A stretch of DNA of 53,850 bases, from positions 1-53,850 of the forward strand of contig NZ_JAHTKP010000053.1 of NCBI RefSeq assembly GCF_019192735.1, read 5' to 3'. Source of the stretch: Kitasatospora aureofaciens (GTDB lineage Bacteria; Actinomycetota; Actinomycetes; Streptomycetales; Streptomycetaceae). This document shows, one piece after another, positions 25,326-34,179 of this stretch. The notes under the pieces are model-generated. The model did not search any database and was not told the DNA's origin. It worked only from the letters and a program-made list of their open reading frames with translations. Made by a program: the position numbers and the translations under genes. Numbering within the stretch: position 1 is the stretch's first letter; each line of letters begins with the position of its first letter.

Positions 25326-25808
25326 GTGACCGTGGGCGACAGGATTTCGACTGACGACCCCGATGGGGATCCGGACGAGCACGTGCGTTTTGCGCGCTAC
25401 CGCCGGGCATTCGATGACGTGGCCCCGGAAGACGCCGCGGGCCTCGTCACCCGCGTGCTCACCGATCCAGATACGGAGATGGCGAGCAGCGCGGTGTGCG
25501 CGTACCTCGACCGGCGGGCCACCGAGCTGCTCACGGACCCCGGCTACCCTGCCTGGTGTGTTGAGATGGCCGGGCCTGTGGCGGTGGCCGGCTTCGCGGC
25601 CCGGCGCCTTGGCGAGTGGACCCTGCTGCGGGCGATTGCCCTGGACGAATCGTGGGACGCCGAGCAGTTGCTCGGGGCGTCCAACTGGCTGCAGCTCCAC
25701 ACCGCCGAACAGTCGCAGACCAGGGCCGCCTTGACCGCCCTGGCCGAGGGCGGCCGCACCCGACGCATCCGCAACATCGCCAGGTCACGGCTGCCACGCT
25801 CCCGGTAG
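25326..25808 (+). CDS. Hypothetical protein, helical
   Basis: A 160-residue protein without signal peptide or membrane segment. It is rich in Ala, Leu and Arg, predicted mostly helical, with a repeat-like spread of ALT/LLT segments that could be HEAT-type. The GTG at 25326 is preceded by GGAGAAAGG at about ten bases. I do not recognise a family. A broken hydrolase gene follows. Confidence 0.6.
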   Translation: MTVGDRISTDDPDGDPDEHVRFARYRRAFDDVAPEDAAGLVTRVLTDPDTEMASSAVCAYLDRRATELLTDPGYPAWCVEMAGPVAVAGFAARRLGEWTLLRAIALDESWDAEQLLGASNWLQLHTAEQSQTRAALTALAEGGRTRRIRNIARSRLPRSR

Positions 25809-25814
25809 CCGGCT

Positions 25815-26130
25815 CCGATCGGCCGGACCAGCCGGCGCCTCTTCCGCACCATGATCGACACGCGGATCGCCGACCTGCACTTCGTCCTCGACCGGCGACC
25901 GGCTCCGGCGGGCGGCCGACCTGCCGCTGCCGCCCGGGCTCGCCGAGACGCTCGACCTGCGCCGCGTCGGCGTGTACGGGCACTCCGCGGGCGGCGGCGC
26001 CGTCACCGAGGTGCTGCACGAGAACCCCCTGGTCCGCGCCGGGATCAACCTGGAGGGCTACCTGGGCTACCCGCCCTCCGTACCCGGCGGCGCCGCCGAA
26101 CCGTTCCCGGTCGCGGCAGCGGGGGTGGAC
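25815..26130 (+). pseudogene. Frameshifted alpha/beta-hydrolase fragment
   Basis: Two frames together encode the middle of an alpha/beta hydrolase of the platelet-activating-factor acetylhydrolase/lipase type. MIDTRIADLHFVLDR at 25851 is in one frame. LPPGLAETLDLRRVGVYGHSAGGG, with the nucleophile elbow GHSAGG, is in another frame from about 25920. It ends at a 10-bp tandem repeat. Start, Asp/His triad residues and C-terminus are missing. It is a remnant with at least one frameshift. Confidence 0.6.
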
Positions 26131-26134
26131 CCTA

Positions 26135-26184
26135 CGGGGAACTACGGGGACGGGGAACTACGGGGAACTACGGGGAACTACGGG
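26135..26184. repeat. 10-bp tandem repeat CGGGGAACTA
   Basis: Four full copies (26135, 26151, 26161, 26171) plus two partial ones form a compact array where the hydrolase fragment ends. It lies about 65 bases downstream of the LysR gene stop. Confidence 0.85.
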
Positions 26185-26248
26185 CGGGACCGATTCAGCC
26201 CAACCAGCGGTTGCACCGCGCAAGTCCGTTTTCGTTGAGGGGTGTTGA

Positions 26249-27154
26249 TCAGGCCCCCTCGGGGCCGCGGCCCGTCAGGTGGGCCTCGGCGGCCTTGTGG
26301 AAGGCCGCGACCAGGCGGCTGCGCTCGCCGGCGCGGGTCGCCAGCACGACGTGGCTCGGCTCGACGCCCTCCAGCGGGACGACGGTCAGGTCCGGCCGCA
26401 GGGCGTTCACGCCGGGACCGGCCGGGACGACGGCCACCGCCCGTCCGTCGGCGATGAGTTCGAGCTTGTCCTCGAACGCCGTGATGAGCGGACCATCGGG
26501 CGCCCGGCGGCCGTCGGGCCGGGGGTCGATGCGCCAGAACGCGTTCCACGCCGCGTCGGGCACCCGTGGCAGGGCCTCGTCGGCGATGTCGTCGAGGGTG
26601 ACCGACTCCCGGCCGGCCAGGCGGTGACCGACCGGCACCACCAGCGCTCGCGGTTCGGCGTAGAGGACCGTGACGTGCAGGCCCTCGGTCGTGAGCGGCA
26701 GCCGGGTGACGACCGCGTCCACCCGGTGGTCGAACAGGGCCTCGCGGACGTCGTCCCAGGCCAGATGCAGGCTGGACACGTCGGCGTCCGGGCACTGCTC
26801 GCGCAGCTCGCGGACGGCGGGGGTGACGATCAGGTTGGTCGTGTAGCCGATGGTGATCCGGCTGGGTACGGCGGCGGCCCGGGTCTGCGCGGCGGCCTGG
26901 GCCGCCGAGCGCAGCAGGGCCTTGGCGCGCGGCAGGAAGACCTCACCGGCCTCGGTGAGCCGGCTGCCCTGCGGGGTGCGGTCGAGCAGCCGCGCGCCGA
27001 GCTGCTGTTCGAGGCGGCGGATCTGCCGGCTCAGGGACGGCTGCGCGACGCGGAGCTCGGCGGCGGCCCGGCCGAAGTTCCGGTGGTCGGCGACGACGGT
27101 GAAGTACCGCACCAGCCGCAGGTCGAGGTCCGGCGGCGGGGAGGAGTCGGACAT
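26249..27154 (-). CDS. LysR-family transcriptional regulator
   Basis: A 301-residue LysR protein. The N-terminal winged helix reads LRLVRYFTVVADHRNFGRAA and VAQPSLSRQIRRLEQQLG; a periplasmic-binding-protein-like effector domain follows. The ATG at 27154 is chosen because DNA-binding begins about ten residues later; the frame extends upstream without similarity. It is divergent from an SDR gene 192 bases away and likely activates or represses it. Confidence 0.93.
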   Translation of the reverse strand: MSDSSPPPDLDLRLVRYFTVVADHRNFGRAAAELRVAQPSLSRQIRRLEQQLGARLLDRTPQGSRLTEAGEVFLPRAKALLRSAAQAAAQTRAAAVPSRITIGYTTNLIVTPAVRELREQCPDADVSSLHLAWDDVREALFDHRVDAVVTRLPLTTEGLHVTVLYAEPRALVVPVGHRLAGRESVTLDDIADEALPRVPDAAWNAFWRIDPRPDGRRAPDGPLITAFEDKLELIADGRAVAVVPAGPGVNALRPDLTVVPLEGVEPSHVVLATRAGERSRLVAAFHKAAEAHLTGRGPEGA

Positions 27155-27345
27155 GCTCCCAGGGTATCCCCCTGCCTTGACTTCGAAACGCCTCCTGATG
27201 CCTCTCATCTGCTGCCATGCCTGATCCGCATTGCGCATTCCGGAGGAGGTCTTGGACGCGGCGGACCCCTGCGCCCGAGGGTGGAATCACCGGCCCGGCG
27301 CTGTCCCGGGTCGGCCTCACCGCCCTGCCGAAGGAGTAGTGCATC

Positions 27346-28257
27346 ATGCGTGTGTTCGTCACCGGAGCGACCGGGTTCATCGGAAGCGCCGTCGTCCGAG
27401 AGCTGTTCGCCGCCGGGCACCGGGTCGTCGGGCTCGCCCGCTCCGACCGGGCCGCCGCGTCGCTGGAGGCCGCCGGGGCCGAGGTGCACCGCGGTGCCCT
27501 CGACGACCTCGACAGTCTGCGCGCCGGCGCGGCCGGGTCGGACGGCGTCATCCACACCGCGTTCATCCACGACTTCTCGGACTTCCCGGGTGCCGCCCGG
27601 ACCGACCGCCGCGCCGTCGAGGCGATGGGCGAGGCGCTCGCGGGATCGGGCCGCCCCCTCGTGATCTCCTCCGGGACCGGCGGCCTGGTCCCGGGCCGCC
27701 TCGGGACGGAGGAGGACGCGGGGAATCCCGACTCGCCGGCCGCAGTCCGTATCCCCTCGGAGGTGGCGGCACTGGCGCTGGCCGACCGCGGCGTGCGTTC
27801 CTCCGTCCTCCGGCTCCCGCCGTCCGTCCACGGCGAGGGCGACCACGGGTTCGTCCCGGCCCTCATCGGCATCGCCCGGACGACCGGCGTCTCCGCCTAC
27901 CCGGGCGACGGCACCAACCGCTGGCCCGCCGTCCACCGGCTCGACGCCGCCCGCCTGTTCCGCCTCGCCCTGGAGCAGGCACCCGCCGGATGCCGGCTCC
28001 ACGGCGTCGGCGAGGAGGGCGTACCCGTCCGCGACATCGCCACCGTCATCGGCCGCCACCTCGGTCTGCCGGTCACCTCCGTCCCCCGCGGCGCGGTGCA
28101 AGACCACTTCGGCTGGCTCGGCGGCATCTTCGCCCTTGATGTCCCCGCCTCCAGCGCCCTCACCCGCCAACGCTTGGGCTGGCAGCCCGTCCAGCCCGCC
28201 CTCATCCCGGACCTCGACCAGGGCCACTACTTCGAGCCGGCACTCACAGAGCACTGA
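27346..28257 (+). CDS. NAD-dependent epimerase/dehydratase-like SDR
   Basis: A 303-residue extended/atypical SDR. VFVTGATGFIGSAVV is the NAD(P) loop; VISSGTGGLVPG, RIPSEVAALAL and LRLPPSVHGEGDHGF follow the family order. The usual Tyr-x3-Lys is replaced by Arg-x2-Ser, so catalysis is uncertain. AAGGAG lies upstream of the ATG at 27346. The divergent LysR gene suggests simple inducible control. It is not obviously part of the nucleoside-type operon that follows. Confidence 0.85.
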   Translation: MRVFVTGATGFIGSAVVRELFAAGHRVVGLARSDRAAASLEAAGAEVHRGALDDLDSLRAGAAGSDGVIHTAFIHDFSDFPGAARTDRRAVEAMGEALAGSGRPLVISSGTGGLVPGRLGTEEDAGNPDSPAAVRIPSEVAALALADRGVRSSVLRLPPSVHGEGDHGFVPALIGIARTTGVSAYPGDGTNRWPAVHRLDAARLFRLALEQAPAGCRLHGVGEEGVPVRDIATVIGRHLGLPVTSVPRGAVQDHFGWLGGIFALDVPASSALTRQRLGWQPVQPALIPDLDQGHYFEPALTEH

Positions 28258-28421
28258 CTGCCAGTCACCAACCCGTGTGCTTCGGCGTGATGGAGGTGCG
28301 CCCGCAGCCGCCGCGGCTGTCCGGAACGGAGCGTTGTCCGCGGGCCGGGCGCCCGCCAGCATGGAAGGCGCGGTCGGTACTGCCGCGACCGACCGCGGAC
28401 CCGACCGCGCTGGGAGGTCCC

Positions 28422-30014
28422 GTGCACCACGATGTGACCCGTTCGGATAAGCACGCATCGGAGAAGCACCCATCGGAGAACCACGCGCTCAGCCGCGGAG
28501 CCCTGTGGCTGAGCGTGCACCGGGTGGGCGGTGAGATCCGCGTCCGCGGGTGTCCCACCGTCGCGCTCGGCCACCCCCTGCCGCGCCCCGGCGGGGTGGA
28601 GGGCGTCTTCGCCCACTGGGCCTGGGACGGGACCGGGGTGACGGCCGGCACCGACCGTTACGGCATGCTGCCGCTGTTCTACTGGGCGGACGAGGAGCAC
28701 CTCGTCCTGTCCCCCGAACTCGGCGACGTGCTCGCGCTCGGCGCGCCGCGCCACTGGGACGACGACGCGCTCGCGGTCTTCCTCCGGCTCGGCTACTTCG
28801 TCGGCGACGACACACCGTTCGCCGCCATCCGCGTCCTGCCGCCCGGCGGGGTGCTCACCTGGTCCCCCGGGACGCCTCCGCGCGGGCGCGCGCGACCGCC
28901 CGTCACGCCGCCGTCGCCGGGCATCACGCGCCCGCAGGCCGTCGACGCCTACATCGACCTGTTCCGGTCCGCCATCGCCGCCCGGCTCCCCTCCGCCCCA
29001 TACGTCCTGCCGCTGAGCGGCGGCCGGGACTCCCGGCACATTCTGCTCGAACTTCTCCGGCAGCAGGCTCCGCCCCAACTCGCCGTCACCACCGGGAAGT
29101 TCACCCCGCACGACGCGGACGTCAGGGTCGCCGGCAGGCTCGCCGCAGCGGCCGGAGTGCCGCACCGGTACATCGACCGCGCCCGCTCGGACCTCCGCGC
29201 CGACCTGACGACCAACCGCCTCCAGCAGATGTGCACGACGGAGGGCGGCTGGGTCCTGCCCCTGGGGAGGTTCCTGCGCACACGCACCCCGCTGACCTAC
29301 GACGGCCTGGCGGGCGACTCCCTGTCCCAGGACCCGCACGTTCACTTCCGACCGATCCACGACCGCCGCCGGCTGGGGACGGCCACCGGTCTGGCCGACT
29401 GGCTCATCGAGGCGACCGGGCTCGCTCCGCTGCTGCCGCACCTTCTCGATTCCACCCGACTGCGCCGGTGGAGCCACGAACGGGCGCTCACCCGACTGGC
29501 GGCGGAGACGGCGCGGCACCTGGACGCGGCGTTCCCCCTGCGGTCGTTCGTCTTCTGGAACCGCACCCGCCGGGCCATCGCCCTGCACCCGATCCGGGTG
29601 ATCGGCGACGGCGGCGTGCCGGTGCACCTGCCCTACCTCGACCACGCGCTGTTCGATCTGCTGATGGCACTGCCGGAGCAAGTGCTCGGGGACAGCTGTC
29701 TACGCACCGAGGCCATCAGCCGCGCCTACCCCCGCTACACCCAACTCCCTTACGCGGAAGGGCCGATGCGGCACGGCCCACGCGTCGCCCTGGCCCGCAC
29801 CCGCTACCTGGGCGACCTGCTGCGCCATGCCGCCGACCCGCGCCGGGCCTGGTGGCGCGGCCACGACGGCATGCTCCCGCACCTGCTGCGCGGCGCCGGT
29901 CGCGGCCCCCGGTTCCACGCCATCGACCGGATGGCACCCTACGCCGTCTACCTGATCCAGCTCGCGGAGCTGACCGCCGCTCCGGCCCCGACCGGCCCGC
30001 CGTCCAGCCGCTGA
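28422..30014 (+). CDS. Asparagine-synthetase-like ATP-dependent amide ligase
   Basis: A 530-residue protein. The N-terminal about 150 residues keep the glutaminase-like fold (GTDRYGMLPLFYW, LVLSPELGDVLAL) but no N-terminal Cys, so glutamine is not hydrolysed. The C-terminal ATP-pyrophosphatase domain has the PP-loop LSGGRDSR (199-205) and GLAGDSLSQ. This combination is like beta-lactam synthetase, carbapenam synthetase and lasso cyclases, which activate a carboxylate by adenylation and form an amide. No lasso B or precursor gene is present. GTG at 28422 follows GGGAGG. A dioxygenase gene of the clavaminate synthase type follows 84 bases later, which echoes beta-lactam synthetase pathways. Confidence 0.82.
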   Translation: MHHDVTRSDKHASEKHPSENHALSRGALWLSVHRVGGEIRVRGCPTVALGHPLPRPGGVEGVFAHWAWDGTGVTAGTDRYGMLPLFYWADEEHLVLSPELGDVLALGAPRHWDDDALAVFLRLGYFVGDDTPFAAIRVLPPGGVLTWSPGTPPRGRARPPVTPPSPGITRPQAVDAYIDLFRSAIAARLPSAPYVLPLSGGRDSRHILLELLRQQAPPQLAVTTGKFTPHDADVRVAGRLAAAAGVPHRYIDRARSDLRADLTTNRLQQMCTTEGGWVLPLGRFLRTRTPLTYDGLAGDSLSQDPHVHFRPIHDRRRLGTATGLADWLIEATGLAPLLPHLLDSTRLRRWSHERALTRLAAETARHLDAAFPLRSFVFWNRTRRAIALHPIRVIGDGGVPVHLPYLDHALFDLLMALPEQVLGDSCLRTEAISRAYPRYTQLPYAEGPMRHGPRVALARTRYLGDLLRHAADPRRAWWRGHDGMLPHLLRGAGRGPRFHAIDRMAPYAVYLIQLAELTAAPAPTGPPSSR

Positions 30015-30098
30015 CCGGGAGCCGCCGAGTTCCATTCGGACACAGCACGACACAGCACGACCCACCGCGTCCGCCGATTCCACCGAAGGGACCGGATC

Positions 30099-31031
30099 AT
30101 GCTCGCAGACCCGCACCGAACCGCCCAGTGGCCACCGCGGCTCCGGACGGCGGCCGACACCGCCGCCGGCCTGGAACACCGCTTCGGCGCCCTGACCGGC
30201 GAGGACCTCACGCCCCCGGCCGCCCAGCGCGAGGCACTCGCCGAGGCACTCACGACCGTCCCCGGCCTCGGTGCCCTCCAGCGGGAGCTGGTCGCCGCGG
30301 TACGCGACCACGGCGCGGCGGTGCTCACCGGCGTACCGTGGCACGACGGTTCGCTGATCGCCCTGAGCGCCTGTCTCGGGGTGGTGACCGCCGAGGACAA
30401 CGGCTCGCCGTGCCGGATGGTGTGGGACATCCGTGAGGACCCGCAGGCGCCCGAGGACCCGCATGCCCAGCAGCGGGACCGGTTCGACCTCCACACCGAC
30501 TCCACCTTCTCCGCCCGCCCGCACGACACCGTCGGCATGGTGTGCGTCGAGCCCGCCGCGGACGGCAGCGGCCGGACCCTGCTGCTGACCGCCGACCGCC
30601 TCGTGCAGGCCCTGCGGGCGACCGGGCACGAGGGCGAGCTCGCCAGGCTCTGCCGACCGGACTTCCCGTTCGGCCCCGGCCACGTGGCGGGCACCCCGCC
30701 GCACCGCGCCGCGGTCCTCCGCATCCCGGACGGGCCTGCCCGGGTGCGCTACCGCTTCGACCTCCTGCACCGCGCGGTCGGCCACAGCAGCGCGCACAAC
30801 CTGGCCGCCGCCGAGGTGCGCAGCGCGCTGGCGGCCCTCGCGGCCGTGGAAACCGTCCTGGCCGATCCGCGCCTGATCACCTCGCTGCTGCTGGGGCGCG
30901 GTGACTACCTGGTGCTGGACAACTCGCGGGTGCTGCACGGCCGGAGCGCCGTGACCGCGTCCACCGGCCGCCACCTGCGACGCCTCAAGCTGCGCGACCG
31001 CACGGCGGCGAACCCGACCTCCCGTTCCTGA
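30099..31031 (+). CDS. Clavaminate-synthase-like Fe(II)/2-oxoglutarate dioxygenase
   Basis: A 310-residue TauD/clavaminate-synthase-type enzyme. The iron triad is His132-x-Asp134 (LHTDSTF) and His281 (RVLHGRS); the 2-oxoglutarate Arg is in the C-terminal GRHLRRLKLR. It should hydroxylate, desaturate or cyclise a small substrate with loss of CO2 from 2-oxoglutarate. AAGGGA lies upstream of the ATG at 30099. It is co-directional with the ligase-like gene and meets the nucleoside-type operon head-on, so all probably form one cluster. Confidence 0.9.
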   Translation: MLADPHRTAQWPPRLRTAADTAAGLEHRFGALTGEDLTPPAAQREALAEALTTVPGLGALQRELVAAVRDHGAAVLTGVPWHDGSLIALSACLGVVTAEDNGSPCRMVWDIREDPQAPEDPHAQQRDRFDLHTDSTFSARPHDTVGMVCVEPAADGSGRTLLLTADRLVQALRATGHEGELARLCRPDFPFGPGHVAGTPPHRAAVLRIPDGPARVRYRFDLLHRAVGHSSAHNLAAAEVRSALAALAAVETVLADPRLITSLLLGRGDYLVLDNSRVLHGRSAVTASTGRHLRRLKLRDRTAANPTSRS

Positions 31032-31036
31032 GGGGG

Positions 31037-31297
31037 GAACCCGCGTACCTGACCTCGTCGCGCGGGCCCGCCGCGTGCCGCTGGTGCCTGGGCACCGTCG
31101 GGCGCCGCCGGCCGCACAGCCAGACGTCGCGCACCGGGTGGCGCGCGGCCCAGGACGCGCCGAGCGAGGAACTCGTCGACCCGCGCCTGCTCGCGGAGCG
31201 CGAGCAGGCGGTGGCCGCGAGCCGGTACGAGAAGCGGGTGCTCGGCAGCCGCGACTACGCGCCGTCCGACTGGCTGCGGCGGCGCCCCTCCTCCTGA
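31037..31297 (+). pseudogene. Possible remnant of a small CxxC protein
   Basis: An open frame of about 86 codons, ending at the TGA at 31295-31297, encodes a hydrophilic peptide. It includes ACRWCLGT, GRRRPHSQ and SRDYAPSDWLRRRPSS. It has no ATG, GTG or TTG near its beginning, and its end overlaps the stop of the opposing glycosyltransferase gene. The composition looks protein-like, but I cannot name it. Confidence 0.25.
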
Positions 31298-32379
31298 GGG
31301 AGCACCAGGACCCGGGCCAGCGCGGCCGCCCCGCCGGGCTCGGGCAGGGCGGCCGGCGTCGGACGGCGGCCGCTCCGCAGGAGCAGGTACAGCGCCTGGG
31401 CGATCGCGCCCGGGTCCGGCTCGACGACCATCGCGTTCAGCCGGGCGGCGGCCGCCCGCAGGTGGACCCGCTGGTCGTCGAAGTCGCGCACGCCCGGGAC
31501 GACGACGGCCGGTACGCCGGAACGGGCCAGCTCCTGCACGGTGTTGTAGCCGCCGTGGGTGATCGCGGCCGTCGCGTGCCGGTACACGTCGCAGTCCGGT
31601 CCGAGGTACGGGGTCACCCGCACCGGGCCGGGCAGGCCCGGCGGGACGGTCACCCGGCCCCGGAAGTTCGGGCCGGTGAGGACCAGGACGTCGGCGGGCC
31701 CGTCGTCGCGGAGCGGCCGGTGTGTCCGGGGCGTGTGAGTCTGGAGCCCGTACATCCGCAGCGCTTCGAGGGCGGCATCGAGGAAGGCGGGCGCGTCCGC
31801 GTGGCCGCCGCCGCCCGCCACCACCGCGATCCTCGGCTCCCCGGTACCCGGGGGCCAGGGCGAGCGGGTGTCCAGCAGGCGCCGCACCACGTGCGGGATC
31901 CCGGTCAGCCGCACCCCGTGGGCGGTCTCCTCCCGGCCGGGCTCGCCCAGCAGGCAGACCTGCCCGATCGCGGGAGTGTGGCGGGCGACCCAGGCGGCGG
32001 GGTCGGGCCGGTTGCGCTGAAAGCGGTGCACCAGGACCTGCCGGCAGCCGAGCCCGGCGGCCCGGTCGTACAACTCCCGCTGCACGGTGACGTCGTGCAG
32101 CACGACGTCCTCGGCAGTGAGCGCCTGCTCGACCAGCGCCCGCGCCAGCCGGTGGTCCACGCCCGGCCCGGTGCCGTACAGCGGCTCGCCGACCAGGCTG
32201 TCGGCGTCGGTGGGGATGACCACCTGGGCAAAGCCGTGGTCCTCGGTGAGCCGCTGATCGCGGTCGGTGAGCAGCAGGGAATCCCAACCGAGGGCGCGCA
32301 GTTCGGTGTGGACGGCGATCAGCCGGGACACGTGGCCGAGGCCGCGGCCCCAGGCGAAGGAGACGACCCGCCCGCTCAT
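31255..32379 (-). CDS. GT28/MGT-type glycosyltransferase
   Basis: A 374-residue GT-B fold protein. The N-terminus SFAWGRGLGHVSRLIAVHTEL is a MurG-like acceptor-side glycine loop. The C-terminal nucleotide-sugar site reads THGGYNTVQELARSGVPAVVVPG. Such enzymes transfer a sugar from UDP- or dTDP-sugar to a small molecule or lipid. Its ATG overlaps the SurE stop by four bases, making it the last gene of the operon. A sugar or sugar-like attachment to the pathway product is the natural inference. The donor and acceptor are unknown. Confidence 0.82.
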   Translation of the reverse strand: MSGRVVSFAWGRGLGHVSRLIAVHTELRALGWDSLLLTDRDQRLTEDHGFAQVVIPTDADSLVGEPLYGTGPGVDHRLARALVEQALTAEDVVLHDVTVQRELYDRAAGLGCRQVLVHRFQRNRPDPAAWVARHTPAIGQVCLLGEPGREETAHGVRLTGIPHVVRRLLDTRSPWPPGTGEPRIAVVAGGGGHADAPAFLDAALEALRMYGLQTHTPRTHRPLRDDGPADVLVLTGPNFRGRVTVPPGLPGPVRVTPYLGPDCDVYRHATAAITHGGYNTVQELARSGVPAVVVPGVRDFDDQRVHLRAAAARLNAMVVEPDPGAIAQALYLLLRSGRRPTPAALPEPGGAAALARVLVLPQEEGRRRSQSDGA

Positions 32380-33125
32380 CGCCGGACACCGTTCGCGGGC
32401 AGCACCACGGCCGGGTCCGCCCGCACACCGCTCAGCGCGGTGACCGTCGCGTACCCGGCGGCGAGGGCGGCGACGTCGCCGGGCGGGTCGGTCGTGCAGG
32501 CTGTGTCGGCCGTGTCGGTTTCCTGATAGCCGATCTTGATCAGGTCCGGCCCGATGCGGACGGCCGACAGCCGGACGGCGGGTTCGTCGGCGAGGCCCAC
32601 CGCCCGGACGCCGCGCAGCCGTTCCGGGGGCACGTTGGGCGCGTTGACGTTGAGGACCACCAGGGGGCGGGCGAGCGGCAGCACCTCGGCGAGGGCCAGC
32701 AGCGCGGTCTCCCAGTGCAGCACCGCCCCGAGGTCGATCGAGACGGCCACGCCGGGGAGGCCGAACCGCGCAGCGGTGAGCGCCGCGCCGACCGTGCCCG
32801 AGTGCAGGACCGAACTCCCCAGGTTGGCACCGGGGTTGATGCCGGACAGGACCAGATCGGGCGGCTCGCCCCAGAGCCCCTGGCAGGCGAGGGTGACGAT
32901 CAGCGCGGGCGGGCCTGCGACGGTGTGCACCAGGGTCCCGTCGAACCGCCGGGTGCCGGTGCGGACCAGGCCGTCCGCGGGCACCGCTCGGCTGGTCCCG
33001 CTCCCGCTGGCCTCGCCCTCTGGTGCCACGGCCAGCACGTCCATGCCCCGGTCGGCGGCGAACGCGGCCAGCCGGTGCAGGCCCTCCGCCGCGGCCCCGT
33101 CGTCGTTGGTGACGAGGACCCGCAC
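32376..33125 (-). CDS. surE: SurE-type 5'/3'-nucleotidase
   Basis: A 249-residue SurE homologue. The metal-binding loop LVTNDDGAAAEG at the N-terminus, Ser-Gly-x-Ser near residue 42 (SGSGTSRAV) and SGINPGANLGSSVLHSGTVGAA are the family signatures. SurE removes phosphate from nucleoside monophosphates with divalent metal. GTG at 33125 starts one base after the MoaA stop, so the two are coupled. In this operon it is the natural enzyme for the final dephosphorylation of a modified nucleotide. Confidence 0.9.
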   Translation of the reverse strand: MRVLVTNDDGAAAEGLHRLAAFAADRGMDVLAVAPEGEASGSGTSRAVPADGLVRTGTRRFDGTLVHTVAGPPALIVTLACQGLWGEPPDLVLSGINPGANLGSSVLHSGTVGAALTAARFGLPGVAVSIDLGAVLHWETALLALAEVLPLARPLVVLNVNAPNVPPERLRGVRAVGLADEPAVRLSAVRIGPDLIKIGYQETDTADTACTTDPPGDVAALAAGYATVTALSGVRADPAVVLPANGVRR

Positions 33126-33126
33126 C

Positions 33127-34179
33127 TCAGCCGCCGATCATCGACATGCTGCGGGCGGGCCGGACGAAGTCCGGATGGTTGATCTTGTGGCCGGGCCACT
33201 TGTGCCACAGGGCCTCGCGGACCAGGCGTTCGAGCTCCGCGTCGTCCGCGCCCCGGCCACCGTCCGCGCCGGAGCGCAGCGCGGCGCGCAGGTCGCGCTC
33301 CTCCAGGGCGAAGAGGCAGACCCGGAACTGCCCTTCGGAGGTCACCCGCATCCGGTTGCAGCTCCCGCAGAACGGCCGGGTGACGGACGGGATGAACCCG
33401 ATCGAGCCGGGTGCGCCGTCCGCGAACCGGAACACGCTGGCCGGCTGTGGGCCCTCGGCGGCGACCGGTTCGAGCGGGTACGCGGCCGCCACGGCCGCCA
33501 TGGACTCGTCCGCCGGGACCACCTTGCCGCGTTCCCAGGACTGTTCGGCGTCCAGCGGCATGTACTCGATGAACCGGACGTCGTAGCCGTGCTCGCGGGC
33601 GAGCCGGGCGAAGTCGACCGCCTCGTCGTCGTTGGTGCCGCGGATCACCACACAGTTGATCTTGACCGGGTCGAAGCCCGCCGCCCGGGCGGCGGCCAGG
33701 CCCGCCCGCATCCGTTCGAGCGCGTCCCGCCTGGTCATCTCCCGGTACCGGTGGCGCAGCAGCGAGTCGCAGGACACCGTGACCCGGCGCAGCCCGGCGG
33801 CGTACAGCGGTTCGGCGAGCCGGTTCAGCAGCAGCCCGTTGGTGGTCATCGACACGTCGAGGTCCGGTCCGAGCGAGCAGATCCGCCGGACGATCTCCGG
33901 GAGCTCCCGCCGTACCGTGGGCTCACCTCCGGTGATCTTGAACTCGCGGACGCCGAGGCGGTGGAACAGCCGGGCCAGGCGGTCGATCTCGTCCACCGTC
34001 AGGATCTCGTCGCGGCCCAGCCACGGCAGGCCCTCCGCCGGCATGCAGTAGGTGCACCGGAGGTTGCACTTGTCGATGACGGAGATCCGCAGGTCGCCGG
34101 CGACACGGCCGAAGGTGTCGACAAGTGGTCCCTCGGTGGGAGCCGGGCCGGGGTTGCGCCAGTCGGCGGGTGCGCTCAT
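33127..34179 (-). CDS. moaA: MoaA-type radical SAM GTP 3',8-cyclase
   Basis: A 350-residue radical SAM enzyme with every MoaA hallmark. The N-terminal cluster is CNLRCTYC (Cys38, 42, 45), then TGGEPTVR. The second cluster is Cys271-x2-Cys274-x13-Cys288 (PFCGSC...CLF) that binds GTP, and the C-terminus ends in the essential Gly-Gly. It should convert GTP to 3',8-cyclo-7,8-dihydro-GTP. In molybdenum cofactor synthesis MoaC follows, but no moaC, moaD, moaE or other moa gene is in the window. Instead it is locked between a kinase-like fusion (ATGA overlap) and SurE (one-base gap). That context points to a dedicated role in making a modified nucleoside. Confidence 0.93.
   Translation of the reverse strand: MSAPADWRNPGPAPTEGPLVDTFGRVAGDLRISVIDKCNLRCTYCMPAEGLPWLGRDEILTVDEIDRLARLFHRLGVREFKITGGEPTVRRELPEIVRRICSLGPDLDVSMTTNGLLLNRLAEPLYAAGLRRVTVSCDSLLRHRYREMTRRDALERMRAGLAAARAAGFDPVKINCVVIRGTNDDEAVDFARLAREHGYDVRFIEYMPLDAEQSWERGKVVPADESMAAVAAAYPLEPVAAEGPQPASVFRFADGAPGSIGFIPSVTRPFCGSCNRMRVTSEGQFRVCLFALEERDLRAALRSGADGGRGADDAELERLVREALWHKWPGHKINHPDFVRPARSMSMIGG

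Noticed and set aside
28275..28421. Upstream start giving Met-Cys for a true glutaminase domain of the ligase
   Set aside because: The extra 49 residues show no glutaminase similarity, and the GTG at 28422 has a strong GGGAGG site.
28422..30014. Lasso peptide cyclase
   Set aside because: The ATP domain would fit, but there is no B1/B2 protease pair, RRE protein or precursor peptide with a Gly/Asp-Glu ring pattern nearby.
33127..34179. MoaA as ordinary molybdenum cofactor gene
   Set aside because: Not excluded, but no other moa, moe or mog gene is present and it is translationally coupled to nucleotide and sugar enzymes; kept as the alternative in the main finding.
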